Assembly: GCF_027943255.1 (NCBI RefSeq)
Contig: NC_072893.1
Span: forward strand, 127,347,784 to 127,411,783
Direction of reading: 5' to 3'
DNA: 64,000 nt
DNA from: Anastrepha obliqua
Taxonomy: Eukaryota; Arthropoda; Insecta; Diptera; Tephritidae
The notes under the pieces were generated by a model. It did no database searches and was not told the DNA's origin. It saw only the letters and a list, made by a program, of their open reading frames with translations. The stretch's first letter is position 1. Every line of letters begins with the position of its first letter. The position numbers were made by a program, and so were the translations under genes. Positions 24,821-38,121 of this stretch are shown in pieces.

Positions 24821-25022
24821 CTTACACACTTTATTGTGTATTTTCCCGAGCTCCTCCTCCTATTTGTGGTGCGCGTCCTAATGTTTTTCCACAAATAGAG
24901 GAACCCACAGTTTACACCGCCTTCGAACGGAAGATGGTTTTCTTATGAAAAACATTTTTAATGGCAGAAATACATTCGGAGGTTTGCCATTGCCTGCCGA
25001 GGGGTGACCGCTATTAGAAAAA
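24821..25022 (-). mobile_element. SINE family B, 5'-truncated copy
   Basis: Plus-strand blocks CGAGCTCCTCCTCCTATTTG, GTGGTGCGCGTCCTAATG, TTCGGAGGTTTGCCATTGCC and GACCGCTATTAGAAAA match the copy at 61180-61500 in the same orientation. The tRNA-like head is absent. It is more diverged than the 20-kb copy. No target duplication was identified. Confidence 0.8.
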
Positions 25023-25029
25023 CACTTTT

Positions 25030-26500
25030 TCTAATAGAAAAAACTTACTGAATGAAAAAATTGTAAAATCCTTTCGAACACTTCTTAAATTTAAAAAATA
25101 ACTTTATCAAAATTTCCAAGCCATGTGCAAAGTGGCGCAAAATGAATCATTCAATTTTGTTTATGAATAACTCTTTTACTACATAAAAAAATTATAATAA
25201 GTTTGTGTTCCGGAATTCTTTATTTTGACTTCTACCCGCTCCACGCTTGTCTCCACTGTGAAAATTAAATGCAGAAATATTAAAAAAAAATTAAATATAT
25301 TCCCAACATTTTTTAAAACATTACGATATCTTTAACAAAACATACAAGCGCTGCTCTATGTTCACTGAAAATTTCATCGAAATATTCCAAAAATAAAAGA
25401 AGTTATGGCTACTAAAGTGAAGGCAGCGCCTGATGGCAGGCTTCCTTTTTATGCATTTTTCACAGCAAGCGCATAGGTAGTGGGCAAATAAATATGAGAG
25501 CCAATAAATGAGTCATAGCGGAGCTTTTCTATTGTATTTCGCATGTAAAAAGTTGATGGGTATGTAAAATGCCACGCAATAAAAAATAAATGTCGCATGT
25601 AGAATTAATTCTTTAATTCCCAAGTCAAAATGAATTGAAAAATGATTTTTTTTATTCCTCGGATATGTACAATTCACGGCAAATTTAAATAAATACTTAA
25701 CTAAAAAATTGAAAATAAAAAAGTTTTAAAAGTTCTTTTTTTTTTAATTTTAATACATTAAAAAATGAAAATTTTAATAAATTGGCAAAGACAAATTTGT
25801 AATTTTAATAAACTTTAGAACAAAATTTTTTTTAGATTTTAGTGAATTAAAAACAAAAATTTTTGAAGGACAAATAAAAATTTTTAATTCAAATTTCAAA
25901 AAAAAATTAAACTCAAATTTCTAATTTTTTTTTCAATCTAATTCAAATTTTTTTTTTAAGAAAAATTTTTTAAGAAAATATTGTTATAAAACATATTTCA
26001 GTGCATAAAAGCTATTTTTTAAATGATAAAAAAAAAAACAATTATTTATTAGCACCTTTTTTTCTTTAAATTACGCTGGAAATAGCATTTCAGTGTTTCA
26101 AATTTCTTTGGTCACCACTTTTGTTGATTGAAATTTAAGAGTTAATATTAAAGAGTTTAAATAGATGTTAAACAAAGGAACGTAAAAGGTAAAGCCAACG
26201 TGTTTGCACCCTAAACCCCGGTTTTCTCGTCTTTAAGTACCGTTTAAAGTTTTAAAAGATATTTAGGGAAAGCTTCATCACAGATTTATGATTTGAATCC
26301 TGATATTGTGTCTCAAAATGGAGGTACCAAAACTTTTATGTCACACTCAAGTAGCAGCTGGTTTCTAAGCGCAGCTTTTTTCGGGCAAGAAATACACTTT
26401 GAGATTTCCACGCTTTGCCCAGTAGAGGGTGCTGTTACAAAAACAAATAGTTTTCTACTGTAATATCAACAGTGCAATGAGTTATAGGAGTGCTTCTGGG
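25030..26500. other. AT-rich DNA, no gene recognised
   Basis: The stretch has long A- and T-runs (25630-26050) and no convincing frames or repeats beyond low complexity. Confidence 0.4.
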
Positions 26501-26646
26501 TAGGCAATTACGGTTGCGCGACTATACTCAGTCTCGGAGCTTGCGCTCACAGTCTTGCGCCCTAGCCGTCATGAGCAACCTATGTGTGAGATGCGGTAGT
26601 CAACTTACATATGTTGAGTCATAGGTCACGGCAGAGAGAGAAAGCC

Positions 26647-26783
26647 TTAGCCGTTTCCACGACAGAGGGTTCTACATTAGCAGAACGACACGGATTTATA
26701 TCCGGCCAAGGCCTTCTCACTACAGCACCACTCCCTGTATATATATGGGGAATGGTTATGCTGCTACAACAACAACAACATAG
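26647..26783 (+). mobile_element. CAA-tailed SINE-like element (family C, copy 1)
   Basis: Blocks GGTTCTACATTAGCAGAACG, CGGATTTATATCCGGCCAAG and GGGAATGGTTATGCTGCTAC lead into a CAACAACAACAAC tail. Two other copies lie at 45786-45911 and 46420-46528. Internal palindromes (CCGGATTTATATCCGG, CATTCC...GGGAATG) suggest a folded RNA. No clear pol III A/B boxes are visible, so SINE is an inference from size, tail and copy number. Confidence 0.7.
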
Positions 26784-27662
26784 AACTTTTATCATATAAC
26801 CGTGGATCTGCTATCTGTATCTTACACACAAATGCACTTGCCCACGGGGTCAAAAATTCATAACAAATTAAAAAAAAAAACAATCATCATTGAAAAAAAA
26901 CAATCATTTTTTAATTATTTAATTTTATTATAATTTTTATAATATCAATCAATTCTAGATTTTTTATTAAAATGTGAACAAGGCCTTATATTTATGTGTC
27001 TACTATCGCACTTATACATTCGACTGGTTCGAGCAGTACAATTACGAATACTACTACACCAGCATTTTACTACTAAGGGCTAAAAATATCCTTCCGTGCA
27101 AGACATTAATCGTACAAACATACATAGAATACAAGCAAGAAATTTTTTCATGATATGCATAGGAGTACATATTTATTTCTAATGAACGATCAATAATACG
27201 GAACTATTAAACGGTTGACAGAAAATTGCAATGCAGAAAAAAAGCTATTTATAGCAAAGGAAATGCCAATAAGAGTGACCAACTAAAGCGCGGAAGGACA
27301 AGTTTTGAAAAAATAGCAAAACCGGACATAAAATATAAAAGTTGTCCCGGCTTTTCACAATTTTGGAACAAAAATGAAATTTGGTTTTGTAAAAGAGATG
27401 TAACTAAATGTGGAAAATTACAAATTCAAAACTAATCTTACTTGGCTTAGTATATTTTGAAACGCCGCCAAGTATAGAAATTACCTACCCGGGTATTATT
27501 TTCCACACTTTTTAAATAATTAAAGTCTAAACATAACAAACGTGAGGTTATAGAAATTTCAGCCAGAAATAAAAAAACTTGCTGTAAAAAATTCGCAACT
27601 TGAACTGTGAACTTGTGAACTTGAGAATAAGTTTGTTAGCATGCCTCAAAATTAAACAGTTG

Positions 27663-28010
27663 TTGTTGTTATTGTAGATCATCTTCGTCTAACTCATCCA
27701 CCGGTAGGCCCAGAAAACATACTGTTTCGACAAGTTGAGTTCGAAGGAAGGGGGTGTTAAGTGAATAAATTTGATGGGACATGCAAATAGGTGGTTAGTG
27801 GCGTGCGGCGTACCTTCACATACCGAACATATATTGAGTGTGTCGGGATCGATTCTGAATAAGTAGGAGTTTAACCTGCTGCAATATCCAGAACGTGATT
27901 GAGTAGCAGTTAGGCGGGTCTCTGAAGCTCTTCGTCTACAATAGGTGGTAGTTGGTCCCCGATAGCGTCAGTAGGCATTCCGTAGCTGTCGTGGCAATTG
28001 ATTGGTATTT
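27663..28010 (-). mobile_element. 3' end of a CAA-tailed LINE (copy 1)
   Basis: Read on the minus strand, broken frames give SRSGYCSRLNSYLFRIDPDT, then NICSVCEGTPHATNHLFACP and HLTP. This is the C-terminal Cys/His region of jockey-type ORF2 proteins. It ends in CTACAATAACAACAACAAC. The copy at 45917-46406 has the same organisation. Frameshifts and stops make it dead. Confidence 0.75.
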
Positions 28011-30100
28011 GATTTACTTATAGGTATGGTTTGACAAGGAATTCAGATTGATTATAGATATTTTTGGGAAGGACTTGAGCACAAGTGGAAAACTACTTTC
28101 CTACTTTCCAGCTAGGCAGGTGAATAATCTGATAAAAGATTGCGATTGTTTGAAGACTTGATTGAGAAGTGGCTGATAAGGACTAAAAAATTATTATAGC
28201 TTAATTTGAGATATATTTAGGAATGATTATGAACTCATGTGAGTGGTTGCAGAGTAATTAAAAATATATACATATATGCTTAAGAAATGCCTCATTTAGT
28301 ATGAATTGGCGGACTTAAGAATGCATTGAAATGGTGCTTGTTAAAATTGGTTGAAAATTTGATTTCCAAAAATTTGCCTACTAAAATCGATTCATCAAAC
28401 ATTCAACCCAATATACTTCAAGCACAAATTCAATGCATTTTTAAATCTAATGTAAAACTATCATACCAAATGAGCACAGAGTAATTTCCTTAGCGTCTTA
28501 CGTACGCACTTCAAAGTACCACAGGCACACAAAAGAAGCAAAGCGCGCTTATTTCAAAGATTGCTTTTCAAATCGGTTCCCCTAAATATTTTCTAAATTA
28601 TTCATTGACAGTGAAAAACAGGCGTAAGTTCTAGAAATTTTGTAAAACTAATGGTAAGCCCCATTTTAGCTTATGAGCCTCATACACACACATTCATACA
28701 GACACACACTACAGACAAGCAAATAAGGTCATCAGAATTCGGTTTCTACAAAGTACATAAGTCTCGTTTAAAAATCTACTATGAGCAAACCACTCAAAGC
28801 GGGTAGCAAGCCAAGAACAAAACGGTACTTTTTTCATACCCATAAGGGTGTGCGCGTCCCCAAGCTTTCACCCTCTTAAGCCCGCACAGACAATGAATTA
28901 TGACAATATTGAATATTAAACATAGTTGCTGGCAAGGCAAAGCAGTTTTTTGTGCAATAAATAAAAGCAAAAACTAAAAATAAATTAGGAAAACTCAGCA
29001 GAATACATGAAGCGTGAAGGGCAGGGCAGAGGAGAAGAAGCAAACAAGCGCCTAGACAACGCCTGCCATGTTGCTTGGTTATTTGCGACTTTTTGCCAGT
29101 GCTACCACCTAACCACCTATACAAGTGAGTTTCCACACATAGGCGAATTGTAGGTAGTAGTAAAATTCATTGTCATTTTACTACGATTACTTTTCGTCGC
29201 TTTGCTTTGCCTTTATATTTTTGCTATTTTTATAGCGCCGCCGCCCGTTCGCAAACTTGCTTTGCCATAATTTATTGTCGCTTCTCACTAAACTTTTTTC
29301 GTTTTTCATTACAACTACTGACATCGCAACTTTTGCCCTGGCGTAAGCTACACAAATACACCCGCACACATGTGTGCTCGCAATTGTTTCATCAGTTTGC
29401 CATTTTCCCAGCCATTTTATTTTCAATTATACTTTTTGCATATTTTTCTATTTCAGCCTCTAATACTTCTTGCCGCTTGCTCTTTGCTACTTTCCATATT
29501 GCCTAGATACATACAAGGCAGCAGCATTTTTTTCTCGGCAACAAAGCACTGGCTGTTCTGCTTTTTTCGGCAGACAGATAGTTTCCTTGTCGTTGCCGCC
29601 ACAGGCATACAGGCTTTCAAGCTGGAGGCGAGCCCGCGCAGTCTAAACGCCCACCCATCGCTTTTTAAGCTTCAATCTGTCGTCGTGCACCCCACCTTCT
29701 ATTCTATTGCTCTACCAAATACTCTGCTATGTATTGCCTTCCCCCTTCCCTAACCTTCTGTGTTAGATTGTTTGCTATTTCTATTTTCGGGGTTGAATTT
29801 TATTCATTCGACGAAGCTTTCCTCATTGCTGTCTGTTGTTATGGCACATATTGATTATATTTTCCTAAGCAAAGCGTAGGTGGTTTGTGGGTTGAGCATG
29901 GAAAGCAAGAAAAGCTTGGGTTGGTATTGGTTGAGTGGCTGGACAAAGCCGGTATATTTGACTTTTCTATGCGTTAGTTGGTGGCTGTTACACAAAATTT
30001 TTATTTCCTATACGGACATATGCGCGCGTGTGTGTGTTTTGTGGTTGTATTGTTGTTACAATATAGTGAGTAGTGAGTATTGGTGGAATTGGGTGGCTAA
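28010..30100. other. No gene recognised
   Basis: Mixed AT-rich DNA. Overlapping frames at 28876-29136, 29187-29426, 29207-29506, 29370-29753 and 29880-30302 contradict each other on opposite strands and carry no motifs. Confidence 0.4.
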
Positions 30101-30102
30101 TG

Positions 30103-30103
<1 letters not shown>

Positions 30104-30140
<37 letters not shown>
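30104..30140. repeat. TA dinucleotide microsatellite
   Basis: A run of about 18 TA units, flanked by GTACACGTATGTGTATGTG. It produces false Tyr-Ile repeat frames on both strands. Confidence 0.95.
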
Positions 30141-30146
<6 letters not shown>

Positions 30147-30399
30147 GTATGTGTATGTGTGACCGCAGAAGTACGGCAGACAATAGAGTTTGTATATGAT
30201 TCGCTTGGCGCTGTTTTGCGGCTGCCTGGGCGTGTAGCAGGCTGTGGATTTCGTAGCGAAGGGAAATTAAAAAGCAAGAATATAAAAAAACAAATCTTTT
30301 AAACAAAAATAATGCAGAACTACTACATTGCAAATATGACATATTTTAATTTTCAGATATAGCATAATTTCGAGTGCAGCAAAAAAATTTTTGGGATTA

Positions 30400-31270
30400 T
30401 TCATTATTTCTCTTTTAGCCGAGCAGCGTCTTATTACTTTGCCGAGCTACAAATGGTCACTTGATTTTTTTATAATACACAGAAAAGGTCATATTTTTCG
30501 AGAAAATTGAAAAAATTTCGAAAGTTTAGATATTGGTTTTAATATTTTTTGGACATTTTTTTCGGAAAAGCTTTTAAGAAAAATTGATTAATTTGCAGTG
30601 GGTTTCTAGGCATACATTTTATGGAAAAAAATTATTTTCAGATACTAGTTTTCCAAAAACAAACTTCTTTTTTGCAAATAGTCTTTGTAAAAATGATTTT
30701 TTTTGTTTTTATCGAAAGCGATAATTTTGGCGGAAAAATATATTATATGTAAATAAAATATCTAAAATAAATAAACATAAAAACAATACCACATTTTTTT
30801 GTTTAAATTTTTCGTAAATATTTTTTGTAAAATATTTGTTTTTGTCTCTTTTAAAATTAACAAAAATAGAAAAAAAACATCAATTAGGCTTTCTTTCAGT
30901 ATTTTTCTTATTTTTTATTAATCACCAAATACATTGCCGTTATTTTGGTTAAAGTCATTTGAATTAAAATTATTCATTATTAGTTAAACTAAAATAGAAA
31001 CAAATTGAATAATTTATAAATTATTTATTAAATTAAAACTAATTTTAAAATAAATTAAATAAATCAAATTTATAAATTTAAGAACAAAATTAAAACAATG
31101 ATTAACTTTATACTTTAAATTAAAGTAATAATTAAGTAATTTAAAGCTAAAATAAAATTGCAATTAAATTTTAAATAAATATAAAATTAGAATTTATAGA
31201 AAAAATTTAAATATAAGAATAAAAAATTGCAGCTAAAAATTAATTTAAGAATTTTTTAATTTAAAAAAAT
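30400..31270. other. AT-only low-complexity DNA
   Basis: Nearly all A and T from about 30940 onward, with AATTAAA words and no gene or clear period. Confidence 0.6.
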
Positions 31271-31279
31271 TATTATTAA

Positions 31280-31770
31280 GATTAAAATGTAAAAACTTAA
31301 ATTCTAATTTAACAATAAAAAATAAAAATTGAAATATAAAAAAATAATATAAAACTATAATAATAAAAAAAATAAAAAACAGTACAAATTAAAAAAAGGA
31401 AAATTCAAGTAAATCTAATCTAACAATAAAAAATTAAAATTAAAATATAAAAAAATAATATAAAACTATAATAATAAAAAAATAAAAAATAGTACAAATT
31501 AAAAAAAAGAAAATTCAAGTAATAAAAATAAAAAATAATAAAAATCAGAACAAAAAAATTAAAATATTTAAGTACTTTTATCTCTGATTTTGGTTTTTGT
31601 TTTGTTTTTGGCATCTAATTAACTTAAATTAAAATAATAAAAAAATAATAAATAGTACAAATTAAAACAAAAGTAAAATTCAAATAATAAAAATAAAAAA
31701 TAGTAAATATTAAAACAAAAAAATTAAAATATTTAAGTACTTTTATCTCCGATTTTTTAGTTTTTTTTAC
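31280..31770. repeat. Nested direct repeats in AT-only DNA
   Basis: Two units of about 105-108 bp (about 31310-31416 and 31417-31522) share AATATAAAACTATAATAATA and AGTACAAATTAAAAAAA. A second repeat pair shares ATTTAAGTACTTTTATCTC followed by CGATTTT or TGATTTT (about 31565 and 31730). The pattern suggests stepwise segmental duplication. Confidence 0.65.
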
Positions 31771-31779
31771 ATCCAATCC

Positions 31780-33660
31780 TCTGTTTTACATTTATTGCTG
31801 CCTAATGCATTCTTCATTCCTTACTTTCCCTCCTTATTCCACTTTTATTGCCCCACCCACACTTTGCTGACGCTTTTCCTTCCCCCAAATTCTTCTGAGT
31901 GCAAACGAATGCCTTGATCACGTATGCGCTATTGTGCTTCGGCGCCTACAAATATGCAATTCTTAGAGTTCCAAGTTGGAGCATAAGACCACAGAAATAT
32001 GCAATAGCTTTTTTTATACACAAAATTTATGTGTGCCTTAACAAGAAAATGTCCGCTTGTTTTATATTATTGAGTAGCAATGGAAGCGTGCATTAAGTTT
32101 CTGTTATTACAGCAGCTTTTAATAGTTTTTTGATTTTTTGAGATGCGTTTGAAATTGTTAAATAAATTTTTGTAAATTTTTTTATACTCCAAATCTCGCT
32201 TGGTTTCGGTAATGTTTCTAGCTTTTTCTACAATTATTTTAAATTTTCTTCACAATTTTTAACTTCTTTTAAATTTCGTGAATCTCCTTGCAGTCTAATT
32301 TTTTGGCAATTTTCCTACTACTTTTTTTATTATCTCATTACACTTTTTTTTTGTATTCTTATGCATAAAAGTCTTATGAAATCAAATCACTTTAAAAAGG
32401 AATGATGAAATTTATAAAGCAATTGTTCAAGATGTCGGCGAAGAGGGCATCCAAAGCACAACGTCTTTATACACGCCCAAAAATCAGGCTCGGATTTATG
32501 TATGCGTTGAATATCCTTTCTTCTGCGTACTTGCAATTAACCCAAATGTATTCACAGAACACTTAGCTCTTCACTTCCTATGCGTGCAATATTTGTAGTG
32601 GTTGTGTTTGTGTGCATGTGTGTATCCGTGTAAGAGTGTGGGTGTGCCACTTTGTTATACTATACAAAATTCAGACACATTTGTCTATACACAAACATAT
32701 GCAGATACTTACAAAGTTTAAACCGAGCTTTGGACACAAACTATTCGAAACTATTCAAAAAACTAAGAAAAGTTTCAAATAACACATAAAGTTGAAAGTT
32801 TTTTATATTTTAATTATATGTATATATATTTGCAGGTGCAGGAGTCAAAAAATCATAAATGAATGTTCTCGAAAAACGAACCAACGAACTAACGAACGAA
32901 CGAACGAAAGCAACGAACGAACACGCACGACTGACAACAACGATGATCCTTATGGTTTGCCGATTACTGACGATATGCCAAAGGCTGCCGCAAGAACCTG
33001 GTTGCAAACGTCCTGACGGCCTAGACAAACGTCCAGTTTGCAAAGCAGCAGTCAAATTAGCCTAGTACGGTGAGAGAGCGCAGGTCCTTTGTGCGCACAC
33101 TACCCACTGCTAATCTAGCTGAACTGCTCGTACGTGTGCCAATAGAAGCGGCAAGCTAACAACCAGCTCGAATAGGTGAGCCGGTAAGAGTAGATGAGCA
33201 TACAATGGAGCGCAGCCAAGTGGGAGAGTGGCTGAGCATTAACAGAAAGCATTTACAGTTATACAAAGCACTGCACCACATTGACAGTGCATTAACAGCG
33301 CGCTTACAGCAGTGCACCCCAACTAGCGGTAGTTGAACACACACAGCGACACCATTCGCTTTCGTTCGCCCTCTCTTTTCTGTGGCACTCGCGCGTGCGC
33401 TTTCTTTTTTAATCAGAATTCTAGTTAAAAAAAGGACATGTCGATACATACAGGCTTTAATGGGAAGCGCTGAGCAGTGAACTGGAAAGAACAGCACAGT
33501 TAGTTGCATTGAGCCGAGGGCTGTGGAGTAGTGACGAGCAAAAAGTATTAGCAGTTATGAGGCAGGGAATGGATATAGGAAATAGTTTAAAAGATTTTTC
33601 TTGTAGGATTTATTGTAGGGGAAAAATATATTTTCTGCCAACTGCAACAATTATAAAAGA
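31780..33660. other. No gene recognised
   Basis: This is more balanced DNA (about 32860-33560) between two AT-only blocks. Frames at 32792-33055 are driven by the GAAC microsatellite. The 117-codon minus frame at 33156-33509 has no motifs. Confidence 0.35.
32873..32934. repeat. GAAC/CGAA tetranucleotide microsatellite
   Basis: Imperfect AACGAACGAACGAACGAA run, broken by AAAGC. Confidence 0.85.
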
Positions 33661-33689
33661 ACGGGGCAGATACTTTCTAGGAATTTTCG

Positions 33690-34740
33690 CGAAAGAATTT
33701 TTTTTTAATTATGATAAAAAAATTTAATTGTGATAAGAAAATTATAGGCAAACCAAAAGTACAAAAGTTAATAATTTTTTTTTTAATTTTCAACAAATTT
33801 TCAAAACTAAAAATAAATTTCGAATAAGAAATTAATTTAATCCTTTTTTTCAAATTCTCTCCACGAATTATGCGGAAAAACTTCAAATAATATACTCACA
33901 TTTTTAATAGTAAATCGAGAGTTCTAAGAATTCCATTAAATGACTTTTTCCAAAATTCACATTGGCAAATTATATTCAAAAAATATAACAAGTTTTTATA
34001 TACATATTAAAAACCTTAAAACAAAAAACATTAAGTAGTATGGAGATAATGAAACATTGAAGTATAACTGTAAATTATTCATTCTGGTATCTAACAAAAA
34101 ATGCAGAATCGAAGTTTACAAAAAAAAATTATTTTCAAGAAAATTTTTTATAATTTCAATATTTTTACTCAAATTTTTTAAGTTTTTAAAAATTGAAAAT
34201 TTTTTTAATTTAGTTTTGAAAATTTTTAAATTTTTTTAAATTTTTCATTCAAATTTTTTATGTTTTTTTACTTTAATTTTTAAAATTTTTAAACTAAATT
34301 TGTTAAAATTTTTTTTGTAATTTAATTATTTTAAATTGTTTAATTATATAATATCCAAACTTTTCTTAATTTTTTAAAATTTCGAATAAGTAATTTATAA
34401 TGTCTTAAATTGTTTTAAATATTAATTTTTAGAATTTTATATTAAATTAAAAAAAAAACTTTATTTTTTAAATTTTTAAGTTAAATCTTTTTTAAATTAT
34501 ACACTTTTTTATTTTAATTTCTACAATTTTTAAATTAAATTTGCTAAAATTTAAAAAATCTTTTTTTGTAATTTAAATTTTTAAAATTTTTGAATTAAAT
34601 TTTTTATATTACTAAATTTTTAATTATATAATATCCAAACTCTTCTTAATTTTCTAAAATTTTGAATTAGTAATTTTTGAAATTTACAAACTATTATTTT
34701 ACAACTTATAACCTTTGGAAATCACACAAATTTTATTTAA
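33690..34740. repeat. AT-only low-complexity tract with internal duplication
   Basis: Long A/T runs. Two similar stretches with TTAATTATATAATATCCAAAC followed by TTCTTAATTTT (around 34339 and 34620) show a duplication of about 280 bp. There is no gene. Confidence 0.55.
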
Positions 34741-36950
34741 TTTTTCAAGCAAATATGCACACAGTTCCACTTCTACTAACCTGAGCTCTCTAGTGGCTCT
34801 CTTTCTCTCTCTGTCGCTCATTCAGTTCTCACGCTGATACATACCTTTAAATACCTACGTCTCGTATATTTGCTCTACTGAAGTGGCGCACCCAAAACTA
34901 ACCCTCACTAGCGAACGTGAGTGTGAGAGACACTGCCTCAGCTTGTATGCCATTACAAGGGATTACAAGGACTCAACGTTAGCTAGCGGCATCGTCAATG
35001 GCAATGAGTGCCTGGATGTAACCATAGAGAGCACACCAATATGCACACCCAAATGCAGAATGCATGTTTTGGTTGCTGTCAGCAGCCGGTAAAGCCAACT
35101 TAAACCGGCTGCAAAGCACAGCAGGACTTCGGAAAAAAATGGAATGGAACAGGATTGATGTAACAAAGTGGGCAAACCGGATGCGGAACCAGCAAAGCCA
35201 AAGGCATAGGGCATGCCGAATTCGTAGTGGTGGTGATGATGGGTAAAAGGTAGTAAAAGAGATAAAGGAAGACAGAGCAGGAAAGGGGAGAGCAACGGAA
35301 AGGCGCTGAAACTCGGTGATAGCAGCGCGGCAGAGCACAGGTAGTGTGGCAGCATCAGGCAGGGCAGGAGTGTGCCATGAATTTGGTGGTAAAGGCTGCA
35401 GTTAAACTGCATATAATAGGGTAGTGGTCAGTTAAAGCTGCAGGCAAAACAGCGCAGTTGGCGCAGACGAAGAAGTAAGCAGGGAAGTAGTGAAGCCGTG
35501 AAGCAGTCGTTCCGTCCATCAGTGCCCGCTCTTTGGTAGGAAGTAAAGGAAAATGTGCATGCGGCATAGCAGAACGGTGCAGACGTGATGTGGGAGGTGA
35601 AGAGCAGCAATTTATTATTGTAATTGCTGCTGCTTTATTGCTGCATTGTAGATAGAATTATTGTTCTTGTTTCAGAGTTGCTGCGACCGTTTATTGGATT
35701 TTTGGTAGCTGAGCTCGGTTGTGCTGAGCGCTTCAAGAGCTGCAGTTGATGAGTCGACTGGCTAAGAAACGCCTGAATACGCTCGAATAACTTTGTCCAA
35801 TGGATTTTGAAGAGTTCGCAAGCAATACTAGTACTGCAAGCTGCAAGCATTCAACAACAATTCTAACGGCCAACTTCATACGTATTTTAGAATGTAATTC
35901 ACTTTTGTCTGCTTTTATCCATCCGAAATCTCGGATCTCGTATTTCGGTTTCCTCAACCGCCATCTTTGTTGTGGTGCATTCGACGCTTAGCTGCAAGCC
36001 AGCTCAACAATGGAATATTAAACGCAAATTTCCATCAAAGGCAGCATTTTTGATCGTCTGCTTTCCCCTCTTCCTCGCGTGCACGTGAATATACCCTTAC
36101 ATCATTTATTGTTTCAGTTTACGTTCACACCACCAGTAACTATGACCACAAACTTTTCCTTTGAAGTATGAATGGCTGTAAAATATTGATTCATTGTTTG
36201 CCAAAAACTGGCGAGTATCAGCAGGAATATGAATGTAAAAAGTTGGCAGTACTTTTATTATTAACGCAATTATTTTTTGTGTGAGTATTATTGCATTTAC
36301 TTTATATAAATACGCAAGTCAATCTCTTTTAGTCTACTTTTGGGCGCAATGGAGGGAACTTGTGGTAAAAGTCTTGATTCATTGTTGGACTTGTGAGTTA
36401 CTTAACTCCTCATTCTAGCAAGCAAGGTATTATTAGTTTTTGTTGGAAATACTTTTTTATTTTGGAATTTTTCATTTTCTGTCATATTACGCTTTTAACT
36501 GCTCGCTCATAAATTTTTCTGACAAAAAATATTTTTCGCCAAAGCTTTTATGTCTTCTCATTTCCCATTCACCATATTTTCCTTAATAAAATCATTTTTC
36601 GTGCCAATTACATAAAATTGAAGCATATACGAAGGCGCTGACAGTATTGAATAGGAGAAACCTCCATTTTTTTAAGTATTTTGCCATGAAATTTATACTG
36701 TGGGCGATTTGCGGGTAGAGCGCTGTGCTTTGGCTGCCTTTTTTAATAATTCAGCGAAAGCTCGCAAATTAAAAATTAACAATTTAAAGCTTGTATACAT
36801 TTTATAAAATTAATTTTTCTGAAGTTTTCAAAAATATTTAAATTTTTTTTTAAATTTCTTTATACGGTACAATGAATTAAACGTATCAAAAAATTTGTTT
36901 TCATTCTTTCAGCAAAGAAAAAATTAAAGCCTATGTTCTGGCCTAGATTT
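34740..36950. other. Balanced-composition DNA, no gene recognised
   Basis: Between 34780 and 36000 the base composition is more even and several overlapping frames appear on both strands (up to 149 codons at 34963-35412 minus). They lack motifs and overlap in two minus frames and one plus frame. An unrecognised exon or regulatory segment is possible. Confidence 0.3.
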
Positions 36951-36956
36951 CATTAT

Positions 36957-37440
36957 ATAGGGTTTCTAATAAGAGGTGTTATTTTGATATTCAAGGAAAA
37001 ATGCTATTTCTTAATATACCATACATGATCGGATGTTTATTTCATTATAAAGAGGAAGCTATGCCGTTAATAGTGGAAAATAACATCAAGCAAATGACCA
37101 CCACGACCACGCTCACTGGGCAATATCCTTTTCATGAAATTTCCCACAACCGAATTGCAAAGTGGCTGCCCTATGTCCTCGATAGTCTCACGAATTTCTT
37201 CTTTGAGGTCTTGAATCGACCCTGGGCTGTTGGCGTAGACCTTCTCTTTCTCGTGGCCCCAAAGAAAAAAGTCACAAGGTGTTAAATCACAAGATCTTGG
37301 TGGCCAATATAAGCACCTCTTCGAGAGATAACGGGGTCCAGAAACTTTTCCCAAAAAGGTCAATGGTTTCGTTGCTTGTGTGGCTCGTAGCGCCGTCTTG
37401 TTGAAAATATACGTTGTCCAGATCAATAGCGCCATCCATT
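36957..37440 (-). pseudogene. Remnant of an insect Tc1/mariner-group DDE transposase (C-terminal half)
   Basis: The minus strand encodes, in three different frames, LDNVYFQQDGATSHTSN (second catalytic Asp region), VISRRGAYI, and WPPRSCDLTPCDFFLWGHEK with KVYANSPGSIQDLKEEIRET. That is the usual order of a DDE-superfamily element widespread in insects. At least two frameshifts separate the parts, and the N-terminal half is absent. The plus-strand edge TAGGGTTTCTAATAAGAGGTG (about 36958) looks like its terminal repeat. The longest frame is 37067-37435. Confidence 0.8.
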
Positions 37441-37902
37441 CACCTGTTATTGGAAATTCCTATATTTTATATTATCATTATTACTCGTAAAATAGAAAAA
37501 TCATGAAATGAGAAAAAAATATTTCGTTTTAATTGTTTCCTGAGTTTAAATTAGTATTCAAATTGGAACTTATTTGTCCAAATATTTTGAAAATTTTACT
37601 GTTATATGATTGTATAAATAGTGCTCGACATTTTTTTATATGAAGGAAAACACCCAACATCGTCAGCAGAAAAAATTCTCAAAAATCAATGTAATTTTTG
37701 AGCCACTTGAAACTTGCACAATCTAAATTTCAATAGACTACAAAACTGTGTACCCAAAATTTTTTCAGAAATTCTTATTAAAAAGTGTGAAATTTCGATG
37801 TAAACTCGCCAAATTTTTATAAATTTTGAAACTTAAAGTTTGAAAATTTCGTTATATGGTTTTTGCGGCAGCATAAACTGTTTCATAAAACAATAATTGG
37901 AA

Positions 37903-38121
37903 TTAATCCTCCGTTGGACACCTTTTTTAAAACCTTCGGTTGGCCACCCGGGTCTGGTCTCTTTTTCGTCCTGTTCGAGGATGATTTTTGAAAGGTAGAC
38001 AACTAAATTTTAGGAAGCTACTCGGAAGTTCAAGTCCTTAACTATAATAGAAATTTGTTAAATTCAAGCACAAAGTCGAAAAAACCGTCTGGTCAGATTC
38101 TGTTGCCCAACGTAGTGTTAA
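37903..38121 (+). mobile_element. TTAA-flanked MITE (family D, copy 1)
   Basis: The ends are TTAATCCTCCGTTGGACACC and an eroded inverse (GTTGCCCAACGTAGTGTTAA). TTAA lies at both borders (37903-37906, 38118-38121). It is the inverted counterpart of the copy at 40789-41020: both contain CCTTTTTTAAAACCTT, TTTTTCGTCCTGTTCGAG or its variant, ACTATAATAGAAAT and AGTCGAAAAA. It has no coding capacity. TTAA targets are typical of piggyBac-type transposases, so it may be a piggyBac-mobilised MITE. Confidence 0.75.

Noticed and set aside
29880..30302. 140-codon plus frame
   Set aside because: It passes through a TA microsatellite that yields Tyr-Ile repeats, with two minus frames over the same stretch.
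34963..35412. 149-codon minus frame with a His run
   Set aside because: It overlaps a second minus frame and a plus frame of similar quality. There is no domain, and codon use is not distinctive.
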